DNA of 64,000 bases from positions 91,580 through 155,579 of the forward strand of contig NZ_JASHJX010000004.1 in assembly GCF_030732985.1 (NCBI RefSeq), in the 5' to 3' direction. A program made the position numbers and the translations under genes. Shown here piece by piece: positions 34,837 through 44,435 of this stretch; positions within the stretch are counted from its first letter, which is position 1; each line of letters begins with the position of its first letter. The DNA comes from Nioella sp. MMSF_3534 (GTDB taxonomy: Bacteria; Pseudomonadota; Alphaproteobacteria; Rhodobacterales; Rhodobacteraceae). The notes beneath the pieces were generated by a model. It had not been told where the DNA came from, made no database searches, and saw only the letters and a list, made by a program, of their open reading frames with translations.

Positions 34837-34915
34837 TTTGTCGGCCCTCCCGTACCGGACCCTGTGCGATCATGGTACAGTACAGGTCGGATCAACGCCG
34901 GTCACGAGGTGGAAA

Positions 34916-34933
34916 TTCCAGATTGGACAAATC
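34916..34933. promoter_or_regulatory. Candidate operator copy 5
   Basis: TTCCAGATTGGACAAATC contains the inverted repeat TCCA-GAT-TGGA and lies upstream of regulator 2. It shares ATTGGACAAA with copy 1. Confidence 0.5.
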
Positions 34934-35042
34934 GCGCCTGCGCATGCAGCACGCGATCAATGCCGCCCGGCCCCGCGTGGGGGCTCGGGCGGAAAACGCC
35001 GGTCAAGATTGGGGACTGCCCGGCCATTGGCCGGACGTCTGG

Positions 35043-38000
35043 TCACTCCGCCGGAACGGCCTTTTCCTCGATCCCGAGGGGATGGGAGATCTTGTTCAGC
35101 ATCTCTTTCGGGCAGACCTGAAGGAAGTTCGCCTTCTCCTCCTCCCAGTGCTGAAGGATATCCGACGCCTTGCGCGATCCGGTCTCAGCCGCATGGCGCG
35201 CCACCAGCCCGTGCAGCTGGTCTTCCCAGTGATCGACCGTGACCGGGCAGGTCACCAATGTCTCAAGGTTCATGTTCTCCGGCGCTGTGCCGTCGGGATC
35301 GTAGAGATAGGCCATGCCGCCCGTCATCCCGGCCCCGAAATTGGCCCCGATGGATCCAAGGATCACCGCAACGCCACCGGTCATGTATTCACAACCGTTG
35401 GACCCGCAGCCTTCGATCACCACCTTGGCGCCAGAGTTCCGCACCCCGAACCGCTCCCCGGCGCGGCCAGCGGCGAAGAGATAGCCGTCGGTTGCGCCGT
35501 ACAGAACGGTATTGCCGATGATCACGTTATCCTCAGCCTTTAGCGGGCTCACTTGTGCAGGCCGCACAACGATGGTGCCCCCTGACAGGCCCTTGCCCAC
35601 GTAGTCATTGGCATCGCCCGACACTTCCAGCTTCAGCCCTGGCGCCGCAAAGGCCCCCAGAGACTGCCCGGCAGAGCCTTCCAGCTTCACCGTCAGGTGA
35701 TCGGGCTGCAGCGCGTTGCGCATCCCAAAATTCTTGACGATATGACTGCTGGTCCGCGTGCCGATGGTGCGCAGGGTGTTCTGCACGGCGTAAGACAGCT
35801 GCATTTTCTCGCCATCCTCAAGGAAGCGGTGCGCATCCTTGACGATCTGCGCGTCCAGCGTGTCGGGCACTGCATTCCGTTCGCGGTAGCGGTCGTAGAC
35901 GATGTTCTGCGACCCATCGACGGTGATCAGCAGCGGGTTGAGGTCGAGATCGTCCAGATGGGCGGATCCACGGCTGACCTGGCTCAGCAGATCGGCCCGG
36001 CCAATGACCTCATCCAGCGACCGCGCGCCGATAGCGGCCAGCAGTTCCCGCACTTCCTGCGCGTAGAAGGTGATCAGGTTCACCACCTTGTCGGCATTGC
36101 CGGTGAACTTGGCGCGCAGGCTTTCATCCTGCGTGCAGACGCCCACAGGACAGGTGTTCGACTGGCACTGGCGCACCATGATACAGCCCATGGCAATCAG
36201 CGCGGCGGTGCCGATGCCGTATTCCTCGGCCCCCATCATCGCGGCCATGACGATGTCACGTCCGGTCCGCAAACCGCCATCGGTGCGCAGCGTCACGCGG
36301 CCCCGCAGGTTGTTCATCGCCAGCACCTGATGCGCCTCGGTCAGGCCCATTTCCCAGGGCAGGCCCGCGAACTTGATCGAGGTTGCAGGCGATGCGCCCG
36401 TGCCACCGTTATGGCCGGAAATCAGGATGATATCGGCCTTGGCCTTGGCCACGCCGGCGGCGATGGTGCCGACGCCCGAAGACGCCACCAGTTTCACCGT
36501 CACCTTGCAGCGCGGGTTGATCTGCTTGAGGTCATAGATCAGCTGCGCCAGGTCCTCGATGGAATAGATATCGTGGTGCGGCGGCGGCGAAATCAGAGTC
36601 ACGCCCTTGGTGGAATGGCGCAGCCGCGCAATCAGGTCGGTGACCTTCATGCCGGGCAACTGGCCACCCTCGCCGGGCTTGGCGCCCTGGGCGACCTTGA
36701 TCTCCAGCTCTTCGCAGTGGTTCAGGTATTCGGCGGTCACGCCAAAGCGGCCCGACGCCACCTGCTTGATCTTGGCTGACGGGTTGTCGCCATTGGGTTC
36801 CGGCACGAAATGCGCCGGGTCTTCGCCACCCTCGCCACTGTCGGACTTCGCACCGATCCGGTTCATGGCGACGTTCAGCGTCTTGTGCGCCTCTGGGCTG
36901 AGCGCACCCAGGGACATGCCCGGCGTGACAAAGCGCTTGCGGATCGAGGTGATCGATTCCACCTCCTCGATCGGGATCGCCTTGCCAAGCGGTTTGATGT
37001 CCAGCAGGTCGCGCAGGTGGATGGGCGGGTTCGACCGCATCTTGGCCGAATACTGCTTCCACATCTCGTAGGACGCGGTGTTGCAGGCCATCTGCATCAT
37101 ATGCATCGTCTGCGCTTCCCAGGCGTGCTTTTCGCCGGACCGGCGCGCCTTGTAGAAACCGCCGATGGGCAGAATGTCGGTCTGGCTGAGCCAGCCCTTG
37201 GCGTGAACCTCTTCGGCCTTTTTCTGCAGACCGCTGACGCCAATGCCCGAGATGCGGGAAATCATGCCGGGGAAATATTCCGCCACCATGGCACGGGACA
37301 GGCCCACAGCCTCAAAGTTCAGACCGCCGCGATAGGACGAAATGACCGAGATCCCCATCTTGGCCATGATCTTCAACAGGCCCTGGTCGATCGCATTGCG
37401 ATAGCGCGCCATGGCTTCGGTGAGGCTGCAATCCAGCAGGCCCCGTTCAATCCGGTCGGCAAGGCTGTCCTGCGCCAGATAGGCGTTCACGGTGGTTGCG
37501 CCCGCACCGATCAGCACGGCGAAGTAATGCGGGTCGATACACTCGGCAGACCGCACGTTGAGCGAACAGAAGGTCCGCAGGCCCTGTTTGGTCAGCCAGC
37601 TGTGCACGGCACTGGTCGCAAGAATCATCGGCATGGCGATGCGGTCTTCGTTCTGACCCCGGTCGGTCAGCACCAGATGGCCCGCGCCAGAGCGCACGGC
37701 ATCTTCCGCCTCGCGCCGAATGCGCGCCAGTTCCTCGCGCAGCAGGCCCTGCCCGCCACCGGCGGGGAAGGTGCAGTCGATATTGACCACGCTGTCGCCA
37801 AACTGGGTCAGCAGCGCTTGGAACTGCGAATTGGTCACGAACGGGCTTTCCAGCACCAGAATCTCGGTCTGGCTGCTGTCCTCGTCCAGCACGTTCTTGA
37901 GGTTGCCGAAGCGGGTCTTCAGGCTCATCACCCGGTATTCGCGAAGCGAGTCGATGGGCGGGTTCGTCACCTGGCTGAAGTTCTGGCGGAAGAAGTGGCT

Positions 38001-39581
38001 CAGTGGCCGATACTGTTTCGACAGCACGGCAGAGGGCGTGTCATCACCCATCGAGGCCAGCGTTTCCTTGCCATCCTCGGCCATGGGCGCAAGGATCTGT
38101 TCCAGCTCTTCGATGCTGTAGCCCGCCGCGATCTGGCGCTGGCGCAGCTCGTGCCCGTTGAACGCCGCCGATTCCGTCAGCCCCTCGGTCTGTTCGCCAA
38201 GATCAACGACCTTCTCCACCCAATCGCCAAAGGGGCGGCTGGCGGCCAGCGCGTCCTTCATCTCGGTATCGTGGTAAAGCTTCGCCTCGGCCATATCGAC
38301 GGCAATCATCTGCCCCGGACCAAGCGCGCCCTTCTCGACCAGACCGGCCTCGTTCACCGGCACCATCCCGGCCTCGGACCCTGCGATCAGCAGCCCCTCA
38401 CCGGTTACCACGTAACGCATCGGGCGCAGCCCGTTCCGGTCCAGCCCGGCACAGACCCACCGGCCATCGGTCATGGCCAGCGCGGCGGGGCCGTCCCACG
38501 GCTCCATCACGCTGTTGCAATAGGCGTACATATCGCGCCACGCCTCGGGCAGTTCGGTCGAGGTCTTGGACCAGGCCTCTGGCACCAGCATGGTCTTGGC
38601 CATGGGCGCATTGCGGCCTGCACGGACCAGCACTTCGAACACGGAATCGAGCGCGGCAGAGTCCGACGACCCGCCCGCCACGATGGGTTTGATATCCTCG
38701 GCAAGCTCCCCGAAATAGGACGACGCCATGCGGATCTCATGGCTCTTCATCCAGTTCAGGTTGCCCTTCAGCGTGTTGATCTCGCCGTTATGGGCAAGCA
38801 TGCGGAAGGGCTGCGCCAGCCACCATTGCGGGAAGGTGTTGGTCGAATAGCGCTGGTGATAGATCGCAAAGGCGCTTTCGAACCGCTCGTCCTGAAGGTC
38901 GGGATAGAACTCGCTGACTTGCTCGGCCAGCATCATGCCCTTGTAGATGATCGACCGGCAGGACAGCGAACACAGGTAAAGCCCGCTGATCCCGGCGGCG
39001 GCAGCCGCCTTTTCGATCCGGCGGCGGATGACGTAAAGCTCCCGCTCGAACGTTTCCTCGTCCACGCCCTTGGAGTTGGAAATCAGGATCTGCTCGATCT
39101 CGGGCCGGGTCGCGTTGGCTTTTTCGCCAAGGCAGGTCACATCCACCGGCACATGACGCCAGCCATAGATGTAATAGCCCATCCGCAGCACTTCGCTTTC
39201 CACGATGGTCCGGCAGGTTTCCTGCGCCCCGAAATCGCTGCGCGGCAGGAAGACCTGACCAACCGCCATCAGCGCATCCATATCCGGCTCATGGCCCGTG
39301 CGGCGAATCTGGTCATAGAAGAACGAGGCCGGGATCTGCACATGGATGCCCGCGCCATCGCCGGTCTTGCCGTCGGCATCGACAGCCCCCCGGTGCCAGA
39401 TCGCCTTCAGCGCGGTGATGCCCGCCTCGACCACCTGGCGGCTCGGCTTCCCGTCCAGCGACACGACAAGGCCCACACCGCAGGAGGAATGCTCTTCCTC
39501 CTCGATATACATGCCGTTCTCGGCCATCCACTTGCGCTTGGCCTCTTCGGCGGCGACCCAAGATGCATCGAATTTGGTCAT
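35043..39581 (-). CDS. gltB: Glutamate synthase (NADPH) large subunit
   Basis: 1512 residues. Makes two glutamates from glutamine and 2-oxoglutarate together with GltD. A 33-residue propeptide precedes the class II amidotransferase nucleophile Cys34 (EHSSCGVGLVVSLDG). The central and FMN-binding synthase domains contain GGEDPAHF, SGHNGGTGASPATSIK and the iron-sulfur cysteines CIMVRQCQSNTCPVGVC; the C-terminal beta-helix has GGGTIVV-like repeats (GKGLSGGTIVVRP). Ordinary full length. GGAGAG precedes the start. gltD lies upstream on the same strand with one secreted-protein gene between. Confidence 0.97.
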   Translation of the reverse strand: MTKFDASWVAAEEAKRKWMAENGMYIEEEEHSSCGVGLVVSLDGKPSRQVVEAGITALKAIWHRGAVDADGKTGDGAGIHVQIPASFFYDQIRRTGHEPDMDALMAVGQVFLPRSDFGAQETCRTIVESEVLRMGYYIYGWRHVPVDVTCLGEKANATRPEIEQILISNSKGVDEETFERELYVIRRRIEKAAAAAGISGLYLCSLSCRSIIYKGMMLAEQVSEFYPDLQDERFESAFAIYHQRYSTNTFPQWWLAQPFRMLAHNGEINTLKGNLNWMKSHEIRMASSYFGELAEDIKPIVAGGSSDSAALDSVFEVLVRAGRNAPMAKTMLVPEAWSKTSTELPEAWRDMYAYCNSVMEPWDGPAALAMTDGRWVCAGLDRNGLRPMRYVVTGEGLLIAGSEAGMVPVNEAGLVEKGALGPGQMIAVDMAEAKLYHDTEMKDALAASRPFGDWVEKVVDLGEQTEGLTESAAFNGHELRQRQIAAGYSIEELEQILAPMAEDGKETLASMGDDTPSAVLSKQYRPLSHFFRQNFSQVTNPPIDSLREYRVMSLKTRFGNLKNVLDEDSSQTEILVLESPFVTNSQFQALLTQFGDSVVNIDCTFPAGGGQGLLREELARIRREAEDAVRSGAGHLVLTDRGQNEDRIAMPMILATSAVHSWLTKQGLRTFCSLNVRSAECIDPHYFAVLIGAGATTVNAYLAQDSLADRIERGLLDCSLTEAMARYRNAIDQGLLKIMAKMGISVISSYRGGLNFEAVGLSRAMVAEYFPGMISRISGIGVSGLQKKAEEVHAKGWLSQTDILPIGGFYKARRSGEKHAWEAQTMHMMQMACNTASYEMWKQYSAKMRSNPPIHLRDLLDIKPLGKAIPIEEVESITSIRKRFVTPGMSLGALSPEAHKTLNVAMNRIGAKSDSGEGGEDPAHFVPEPNGDNPSAKIKQVASGRFGVTAEYLNHCEELEIKVAQGAKPGEGGQLPGMKVTDLIARLRHSTKGVTLISPPPHHDIYSIEDLAQLIYDLKQINPRCKVTVKLVASSGVGTIAAGVAKAKADIILISGHNGGTGASPATSIKFAGLPWEMGLTEAHQVLAMNNLRGRVTLRTDGGLRTGRDIVMAAMMGAEEYGIGTAALIAMGCIMVRQCQSNTCPVGVCTQDESLRAKFTGNADKVVNLITFYAQEVRELLAAIGARSLDEVIGRADLLSQVSRGSAHLDDLDLNPLLITVDGSQNIVYDRYRERNAVPDTLDAQIVKDAHRFLEDGEKMQLSYAVQNTLRTIGTRTSSHIVKNFGMRNALQPDHLTVKLEGSAGQSLGAFAAPGLKLEVSGDANDYVGKGLSGGTIVVRPAQVSPLKAEDNVIIGNTVLYGATDGYLFAAGRAGERFGVRNSGAKVVIEGCGSNGCEYMTGGVAVILGSIGANFGAGMTGGMAYLYDPDGTAPENMNLETLVTCPVTVDHWEDQLHGLVARHAAETGSRKASDILQHWEEEKANFLQVCPKEMLNKISHPLGIEEKAVPAE

Positions 39582-39645
39582 TGAGGCTCTCCTTTCACGG
39601 GGGATCGGGCCGCGGCCCGTCCAATCATCTGCTGTGCGCGGGTGG

Positions 39646-40371
39646 TCATGACATCATGTCCCCGCAATCATAAAGCGGCGTCGCGCTCAGAAAGCCCGGC
39701 TCGCCGGGTTCTGCGAAATCCATGGGCGAGTTGTCACTTTCGCGCGTTTCGCCATTGGGCAGGGTCGTCACCTCAACTCCGCCAAAGAACATCCGCCAGT
39801 CTTCGCTGACGAACTGGCCGCCCTCGACGCGGCGCGGGCCTTCGCCCAGGTCGTATTCATAGGAAAACTGGGTGCGGTTCAGGATGCGCCCGTCGATTTC
39901 CACGGTTTCGCCGGTCAGCCGGTCGAATCCGGTATAGTCGCGCTGAATGCGCTGACCCGCACCGTTTTCGTGGATGGTCGAGAAAGACATGGAATCGGTG
40001 CCGGTTGCAAAGAGATCGGTGATCGAAGCGGGATCGTCCTCTGGCTGGATCAGCGTGTTCTGGGCACCGCTGCGCAATTCATAGGACAGCAGCCAGCGGA
40101 ACTCGGCATCGGTGAAGGAAAGGTAGAAGGGCCCATCCTCATCCATCGACAACCGCCAATGCGTGCCTTCGGGGTCGCCTTCACAGGTCCAGTTATGGGA
40201 CACCACGCAGCCGCGCGATTGCGTCGTCAGAAAGGCGGTGCATCCGGGCGGTGGCGTTACCGTCGGGCCTTGCTGTGCGTGGACCGGCATGGGTGCCAGA
40301 ACGGCCGTTCCCACAGCGACCGAAACGGTAAACGCGGTGGTGAGGAGGTAACGATTGATCAAGCATACCAT
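39646..40371 (-). CDS. Secreted protein of unknown function
   Basis: 241 residues. The N-terminus MVCLINRYLLTTAFTVSVAVGTAVLAPMPVHA is a Sec signal peptide with cleavage after VHA. The mature part has five cysteines (GCTAF, RGCVVSHNWTC, YDCGDMM) and no domain I recognise. It sits between gltD and gltB on the same strand, an arrangement that may be fixed in this family but has no obvious functional link to glutamate synthesis. Confidence 0.7.
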   Translation of the reverse strand: MVCLINRYLLTTAFTVSVAVGTAVLAPMPVHAQQGPTVTPPPGCTAFLTTQSRGCVVSHNWTCEGDPEGTHWRLSMDEDGPFYLSFTDAEFRWLLSYELRSGAQNTLIQPEDDPASITDLFATGTDSMSFSTIHENGAGQRIQRDYTGFDRLTGETVEIDGRILNRTQFSYEYDLGEGPRRVEGGQFVSEDWRMFFGGVEVTTLPNGETRESDNSPMDFAEPGEPGFLSATPLYDCGDMMS

Positions 40372-40434
40372 GTCAGCAGTCCTTCCCTAATTCCGTTCGG
40401 CTCCGAGCCGTGTGTCTTCAAATTCCGTATCCTT

Positions 40435-40488
40435 TCTGCACAGGGGGTGTACGGGGGGTGTACAGGGGGTGTACGCGTGGCACCCCCC
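40435..40488. repeat. 54-bp dispersed repeat, copy 1
   Basis: Begins TCTGCACAGGGGGTGTAC, has three successive GGGGTGTAC-ending units 11 bp apart, and ends with GGGGGTG-N9-CACCCCC, a perfect 7-bp stem. The second copy at 53487-53540 differs at only two positions. It lies between the gltD stop and the secreted-protein gene. Confidence 0.85.
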
Positions 40489-40499
40489 ATGTTTTCGGC

Positions 40500-41933
40500 C
40501 TATTCCGCCGCCACACCCGCGCTTGCGGCAATTTTCGACAGGATGTCCTCTGCCGCCTCGCGCCCGTCCCGAATGGCCCAGACCACAAGGCTTGCCCCGC
40601 GCTGGATATCGCCCACAGCATAGACGCCCGGCAGGTTGGTTTCATGGGTGCGGAAGTCGGCCTTGACGGTGCCCCAACGGGTCACTTCCAGCTCTGGCGT
40701 GTTCCACAGCGCGGGCAGATCCTCGGGCTCGAACCCGAGCGCCTTGATCACCAGATCGGCCTCTTCCACATAGTCGGCGCCGTCCACCACTTCGGGGCTG
40801 CGGCGCCCGGATGCGTCGGGCTGGCCAAGACGCATCTGCTGCACCATGACGCCGCTCACCGGGTCGCCCGAGAAGCCCTTGGGCGCGGTCAGCCAGACGA
40901 ACTCGACGCCCTCTTCCTCGGCATTCTGCACCTCGCGCTGAGAGCCAGGCATATTGGCCCGGTCGCGCCGATAGAGGCATTTCACGCTTTCCGCACCCTG
41001 CCGGATCGCGGTGCGCACGCAGTCCATCGCGGTATCGCCGCCGCCAATCACGACGACCTTCTTGCCTTCGGCGTTCAGCTCGCCCGACTCGAATTCCGGC
41101 ACGCTGTCGCCGAAGCTCAGGCGATTGGATGCGGTCAGGTAGTCAATCGCATTGACGATCCCGGCAGCACCCGAACCGGGGCCAGCCAGATCGCGGGTCT
41201 TGTAGACGCCTGTGGCGATGACCACGAAATCATGCTTCTCGCGGATCTCGGCAAAGCTGATGTCGTCGCCCACGGTGCAGTTCATCACGAAGGTGATCCC
41301 GCCCGCCTCCAGTTGCTGGTTGCGGCGCATGACCACGTCTTTTTCAAGCTTGAAGCCGGGAATGCCATAAGTCAGCAACCCGCCCGCTCGGTCATAGCGG
41401 TCATAGACCGTGACCTGCAGCCCGGCGCGGCGCAGCATGTCGGCAGCAGCCAGACCACCGGGGCCCGCGCCGATGATGCCCACGCTTTCAGGGCGTTCCT
41501 GCGCAGGGCTGATCGGCTTGACCCAACCCTGTTCCCACGCGGTATCGGTGATGTATTTCTCAACCGAGCCGATGGTCACGGTGCCATGGCCCGACTGTTC
41601 GATCACGCAGTTGCCTTCACACAGACGGTCCTGCGGGCAGATGCGGCCGCAAATCTCGGGGAAGGTGTTGGTCGCCTGGCTGATCTCGTAGGCTTCCTGC
41701 AACCGACCCGTCGCGGTCAGGCGCAGCCAGTCGGGGATGTTGTTGTGCAGCGGGCAATGGGACTGGCAATAGGGCACGCCGCACTGGCTGCACCGGCTGG
41801 CCTGTTCCTCTGCCTTGGCGGCGGCGTATTCGCCGTAGATCTCGTTGAAATCATGCGCGCGCTCCTTGGCAGAGCGTTTCTCGGGCATGGACTTGCCCAC
41901 GGTCACGAATTTCAGCATCTTCTCAACAGCCAT
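40500..41933 (-). CDS. gltD: Glutamate synthase (NADPH) small subunit
   Basis: 477 residues. Supplies electrons from NADPH to GltB. N-terminal cysteines CSQCGVPYCQSHCPLHNNIPDW and CGRICPQDRLCEGNC bind two iron-sulfur clusters. GIIGAGPGGLAAADMLRRAG is the FAD motif and VVVIGGGDTAMDCVRTAIRQGA the NADPH motif. Usual length. Upstream of gltB on the same strand. Confidence 0.97.
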   Translation of the reverse strand: MAVEKMLKFVTVGKSMPEKRSAKERAHDFNEIYGEYAAAKAEEQASRCSQCGVPYCQSHCPLHNNIPDWLRLTATGRLQEAYEISQATNTFPEICGRICPQDRLCEGNCVIEQSGHGTVTIGSVEKYITDTAWEQGWVKPISPAQERPESVGIIGAGPGGLAAADMLRRAGLQVTVYDRYDRAGGLLTYGIPGFKLEKDVVMRRNQQLEAGGITFVMNCTVGDDISFAEIREKHDFVVIATGVYKTRDLAGPGSGAAGIVNAIDYLTASNRLSFGDSVPEFESGELNAEGKKVVVIGGGDTAMDCVRTAIRQGAESVKCLYRRDRANMPGSQREVQNAEEEGVEFVWLTAPKGFSGDPVSGVMVQQMRLGQPDASGRRSPEVVDGADYVEEADLVIKALGFEPEDLPALWNTPELEVTRWGTVKADFRTHETNLPGVYAVGDIQRGASLVVWAIRDGREAAEDILSKIAASAGVAAE

Positions 41934-42165
41934 GGCGTGCCTTTCCGGTTCCTTTAGGATCAGCTAGGAAGGCCCCTATAACCAAGCTCTCAGGACATGA
42001 AAAGACAGCAATGCTGACCTATTATCCAGAAAACAGCGTTGCCAACATGCCTTGCGGTCGCCATGCTTGCGAATATAGGTCATCAACACTGACATACAAA
42101 TTGAAAAACAACGTTTTTTCAAATAGCTGCATGCTCATCTCTCAGCCGGCGCACGGACCGCGACT

Positions 42166-42969
42166 ATGACACTGTTTCATTTATTTATCGTTGCCGTGAT
42201 CCAGGGCCTGACAGAATTCCTGCCGGTCTCTTCCTCCGGGCACCTGATTCTCCTGCCCGAACTGACGGGCATGGCGGACCAGGGTCAGGTGATCGACGTC
42301 GCCGTTCACGTCGGAACGCTCGGGGCCGTGGTGCTCTATTTCTGGCGCGATGTAAGGGCGGCGGTAATCGGGTTGGGTCACCTTGCTACCGCGCGGCGCA
42401 ATACTGGCGAGGCCCGGTTGGCGCTTGGCCTGATCCTCGCGACAATCCCCGTCATCCTCTTCGGGCTGGCCCTGAAACTCACCGGTCTGGACGACTCGCT
42501 GCGTTCCATGACCGTGATCGGCTGGACCATGCTGGTCTTTGGGCTGGTGTTATACTGGGCCGACCAAAAGGGGGAGGAGGTTCTGGATGCCAAGACTTGG
42601 ACCCTGCGCCATGCGCTGATCATGGGCCTCTGGCAGGCGATTGCCCTGATCCCCGGCACTTCCCGGTCAGGCATCACCATCACCGCAGCCCGGTATCTGG
42701 GATATGAACGCCACGACGCCGCGCGCCTGTCGATGCTGATGTCGATCCCGACGATCCTGGCCTCGGGCGTTCTACTTGGCGCGGAAGTCATTGCCACGGC
42801 GGACGCAGAGGCCGCAAGGAACGGCGCGATTGCCGCGGCCATGGCCTTCGTTGCGGCACTGGCGGCGCTGACCTTCATGATGCGCCTGCTGCGCAGCGTC
42901 AGCTTCACCCCATATGTGATCTACAGGGTAATCCTTGGCGTGATCCTGCTGGTGATCGCCTACACTTAG
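42166..42969 (+). CDS. uppP: Undecaprenyl-diphosphatase (BacA family)
   Basis: 267 residues, eight membrane segments. Recycles the C55 lipid carrier of peptidoglycan synthesis. IQGLTEFLPVSSSGHLILLPEL near the N-terminus and IPGTSRSGITITAARYLG in the second half are the two active-site motifs. It starts after 230 bp of gene-free, AT-richer sequence. Its stop overlaps that of the convergent gene by 4 bp. Confidence 0.96.
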   Translation: MTLFHLFIVAVIQGLTEFLPVSSSGHLILLPELTGMADQGQVIDVAVHVGTLGAVVLYFWRDVRAAVIGLGHLATARRNTGEARLALGLILATIPVILFGLALKLTGLDDSLRSMTVIGWTMLVFGLVLYWADQKGEEVLDAKTWTLRHALIMGLWQAIALIPGTSRSGITITAARYLGYERHDAARLSMLMSIPTILASGVLLGAEVIATADAEAARNGAIAAAMAFVAALAALTFMMRLLRSVSFTPYVIYRVILGVILLVIAYT

Positions 42970-43952
42970 GTGTTGCGCAGGTTGCGGGCGCTGTCCTGAA
43001 GGGCGGAATACTGGCCACCGGGGCGATAGACCCAGAGGTATTCCGCCAGAACCGCGTCCATATCGGTGGGGTCGATTCCCAGATCGGCAAATCCTTTGGC
43101 CCCCTCCGACACCACATTGTCGCGGCGCAGCTGGCGCAGCTGATCGCGGGTCAGGATACCGTTGTGGATCAGCCCCACGGTCAGCGCCTGCATCGCGCCA
43201 AAGCCGAAGGCCATAATCGAGCCAACCCAGAACGGCAGGTTCACGATCAACCGGCGGCGGCGGATCACCCCCAGCATCTTGACCATCAGGTCATGCAGGG
43301 ATTCCACATCGGGGCCACCCAGTTCGTAGATCCCGGCCTCGGCCTGTCCCAGCACACCGGCAACAGCGGCCTTGGCCACGTCATCGACATAGACCGGCTG
43401 GAAGCGCGAATTGCCACCGACCAGCGGCAGCACCGGGCCAAACTTGGTCATCTTGGCGAAGCGGTTGAAGAACTCGTCCTCGGTTCCGAAAATGACCGAG
43501 GGGCGCAGGATCACGGCACCGGGGAAATGCTCTGTTACGGCGGCTTCACCCTCGGCCTTGCTGCGGGCATAGTCGCTGTCGGACTCGGCATCGGCCCCGA
43601 TGGCGGACAGATGCACCAACTGACCAACACCGGCCTCAGCCGCCAAACGCGCAATTCGCGCCGCGCCCTCGGTCTGAACGGCCTCAAAGCTGTTCTTGCC
43701 CCGCTCGGTCAGGACGCCCACGCAGTTCACCACCGCATCGGCCCCGGCAATCGCAGCGGCAACCGAGGCATCGTCGCGGATATTGGCCAGAATCGGCTCC
43801 ACCTGACCAACGGCGCCATAGGGACGCACGAAAATCGCTTCATTCGGGCGGCGCACGGCGACGCGCACGCGCCAGCCTTCCCTGGCCATGCGGCGCGCGA
43901 TGTAGCGGCCCACGAATCCAGACCCGCCAAAGATGGTCACGAGTTTCGACAT
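42966..43952 (-). CDS. NAD(P)-binding protein, complex I NDUFA9 subunit-like
   Basis: 328 residues. MSKLVTIFGGSGFVGRYIARRMA is an atypical-SDR Rossmann motif; DAVVNCVGVL, VHLSAIGAD and SRFQPVYVDDVAKA match the NDUFA9-like group widespread in Alphaproteobacteria. The active-site tyrosine region is degenerate (SDYARSKAEGE). Likely a non-catalytic nucleotide-binding or quinone-related protein at the membrane: there are two hydrophobic stretches near residue 245. Start 43952 chosen on the Rossmann motif. Confidence 0.87.
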   Translation of the reverse strand: MSKLVTIFGGSGFVGRYIARRMAREGWRVRVAVRRPNEAIFVRPYGAVGQVEPILANIRDDASVAAAIAGADAVVNCVGVLTERGKNSFEAVQTEGAARIARLAAEAGVGQLVHLSAIGADAESDSDYARSKAEGEAAVTEHFPGAVILRPSVIFGTEDEFFNRFAKMTKFGPVLPLVGGNSRFQPVYVDDVAKAAVAGVLGQAEAGIYELGGPDVESLHDLMVKMLGVIRRRRLIVNLPFWVGSIMAFGFGAMQALTVGLIHNGILTRDQLRQLRRDNVVSEGAKGFADLGIDPTDMDAVLAEYLWVYRPGGQYSALQDSARNLRNT

Positions 43953-44131
43953 GCCTTGTCCCTCCGGTCTCGAGTTAGCGCCCGTGATACGCGGCCAAAC
44001 CTTGCAGGACAAGGCGCAAATCGTCCCGGCAAGGGGCGGCAGAACCGCCCGCCCGACAAGAAATCATTTTTTTGCATCGAGGCCCGTTGACAGTCCCCGG
44101 CAGTGGCGATATCTGCCCCGTCACGACACCT

Positions 44132-44218
<87 letters not shown>

Positions 44219-44435
44219 AAATCCCCCAAGAAATTCTTGCATTAGATGCGTGACGTTAGGCGTTGCTTGTCTGTCCCCCTTGCATCCGCCTTCGTACACA
44301 TGTCTCGCGCGGGAATCCTGCGCGCCGGATGCGCAAGCAGTTCCAATTGCCGCCGCCGGCTATTGGAATGCAGCCAATGAGTGCCGCGCTTTCGCCAGGC
44401 TTGGATCGCGCTTCAGACCGGATTAGTCTTGCGCC

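Noticed and set aside
36810..39584. 924-codon open frame on the plus strand opposite gltB
   Set aside because: Antisense shadow of the gltB reading frame in GC-rich DNA; no protein-family motif, histidine/arginine/glycine-rich composition typical of such shadows.
40441..40476. Possible CRISPR or tandem-repeat array (three GTGTAC units)
   Set aside because: Units are 11 bp with no spacers; only a short G-rich tandem within a larger dispersed repeat.
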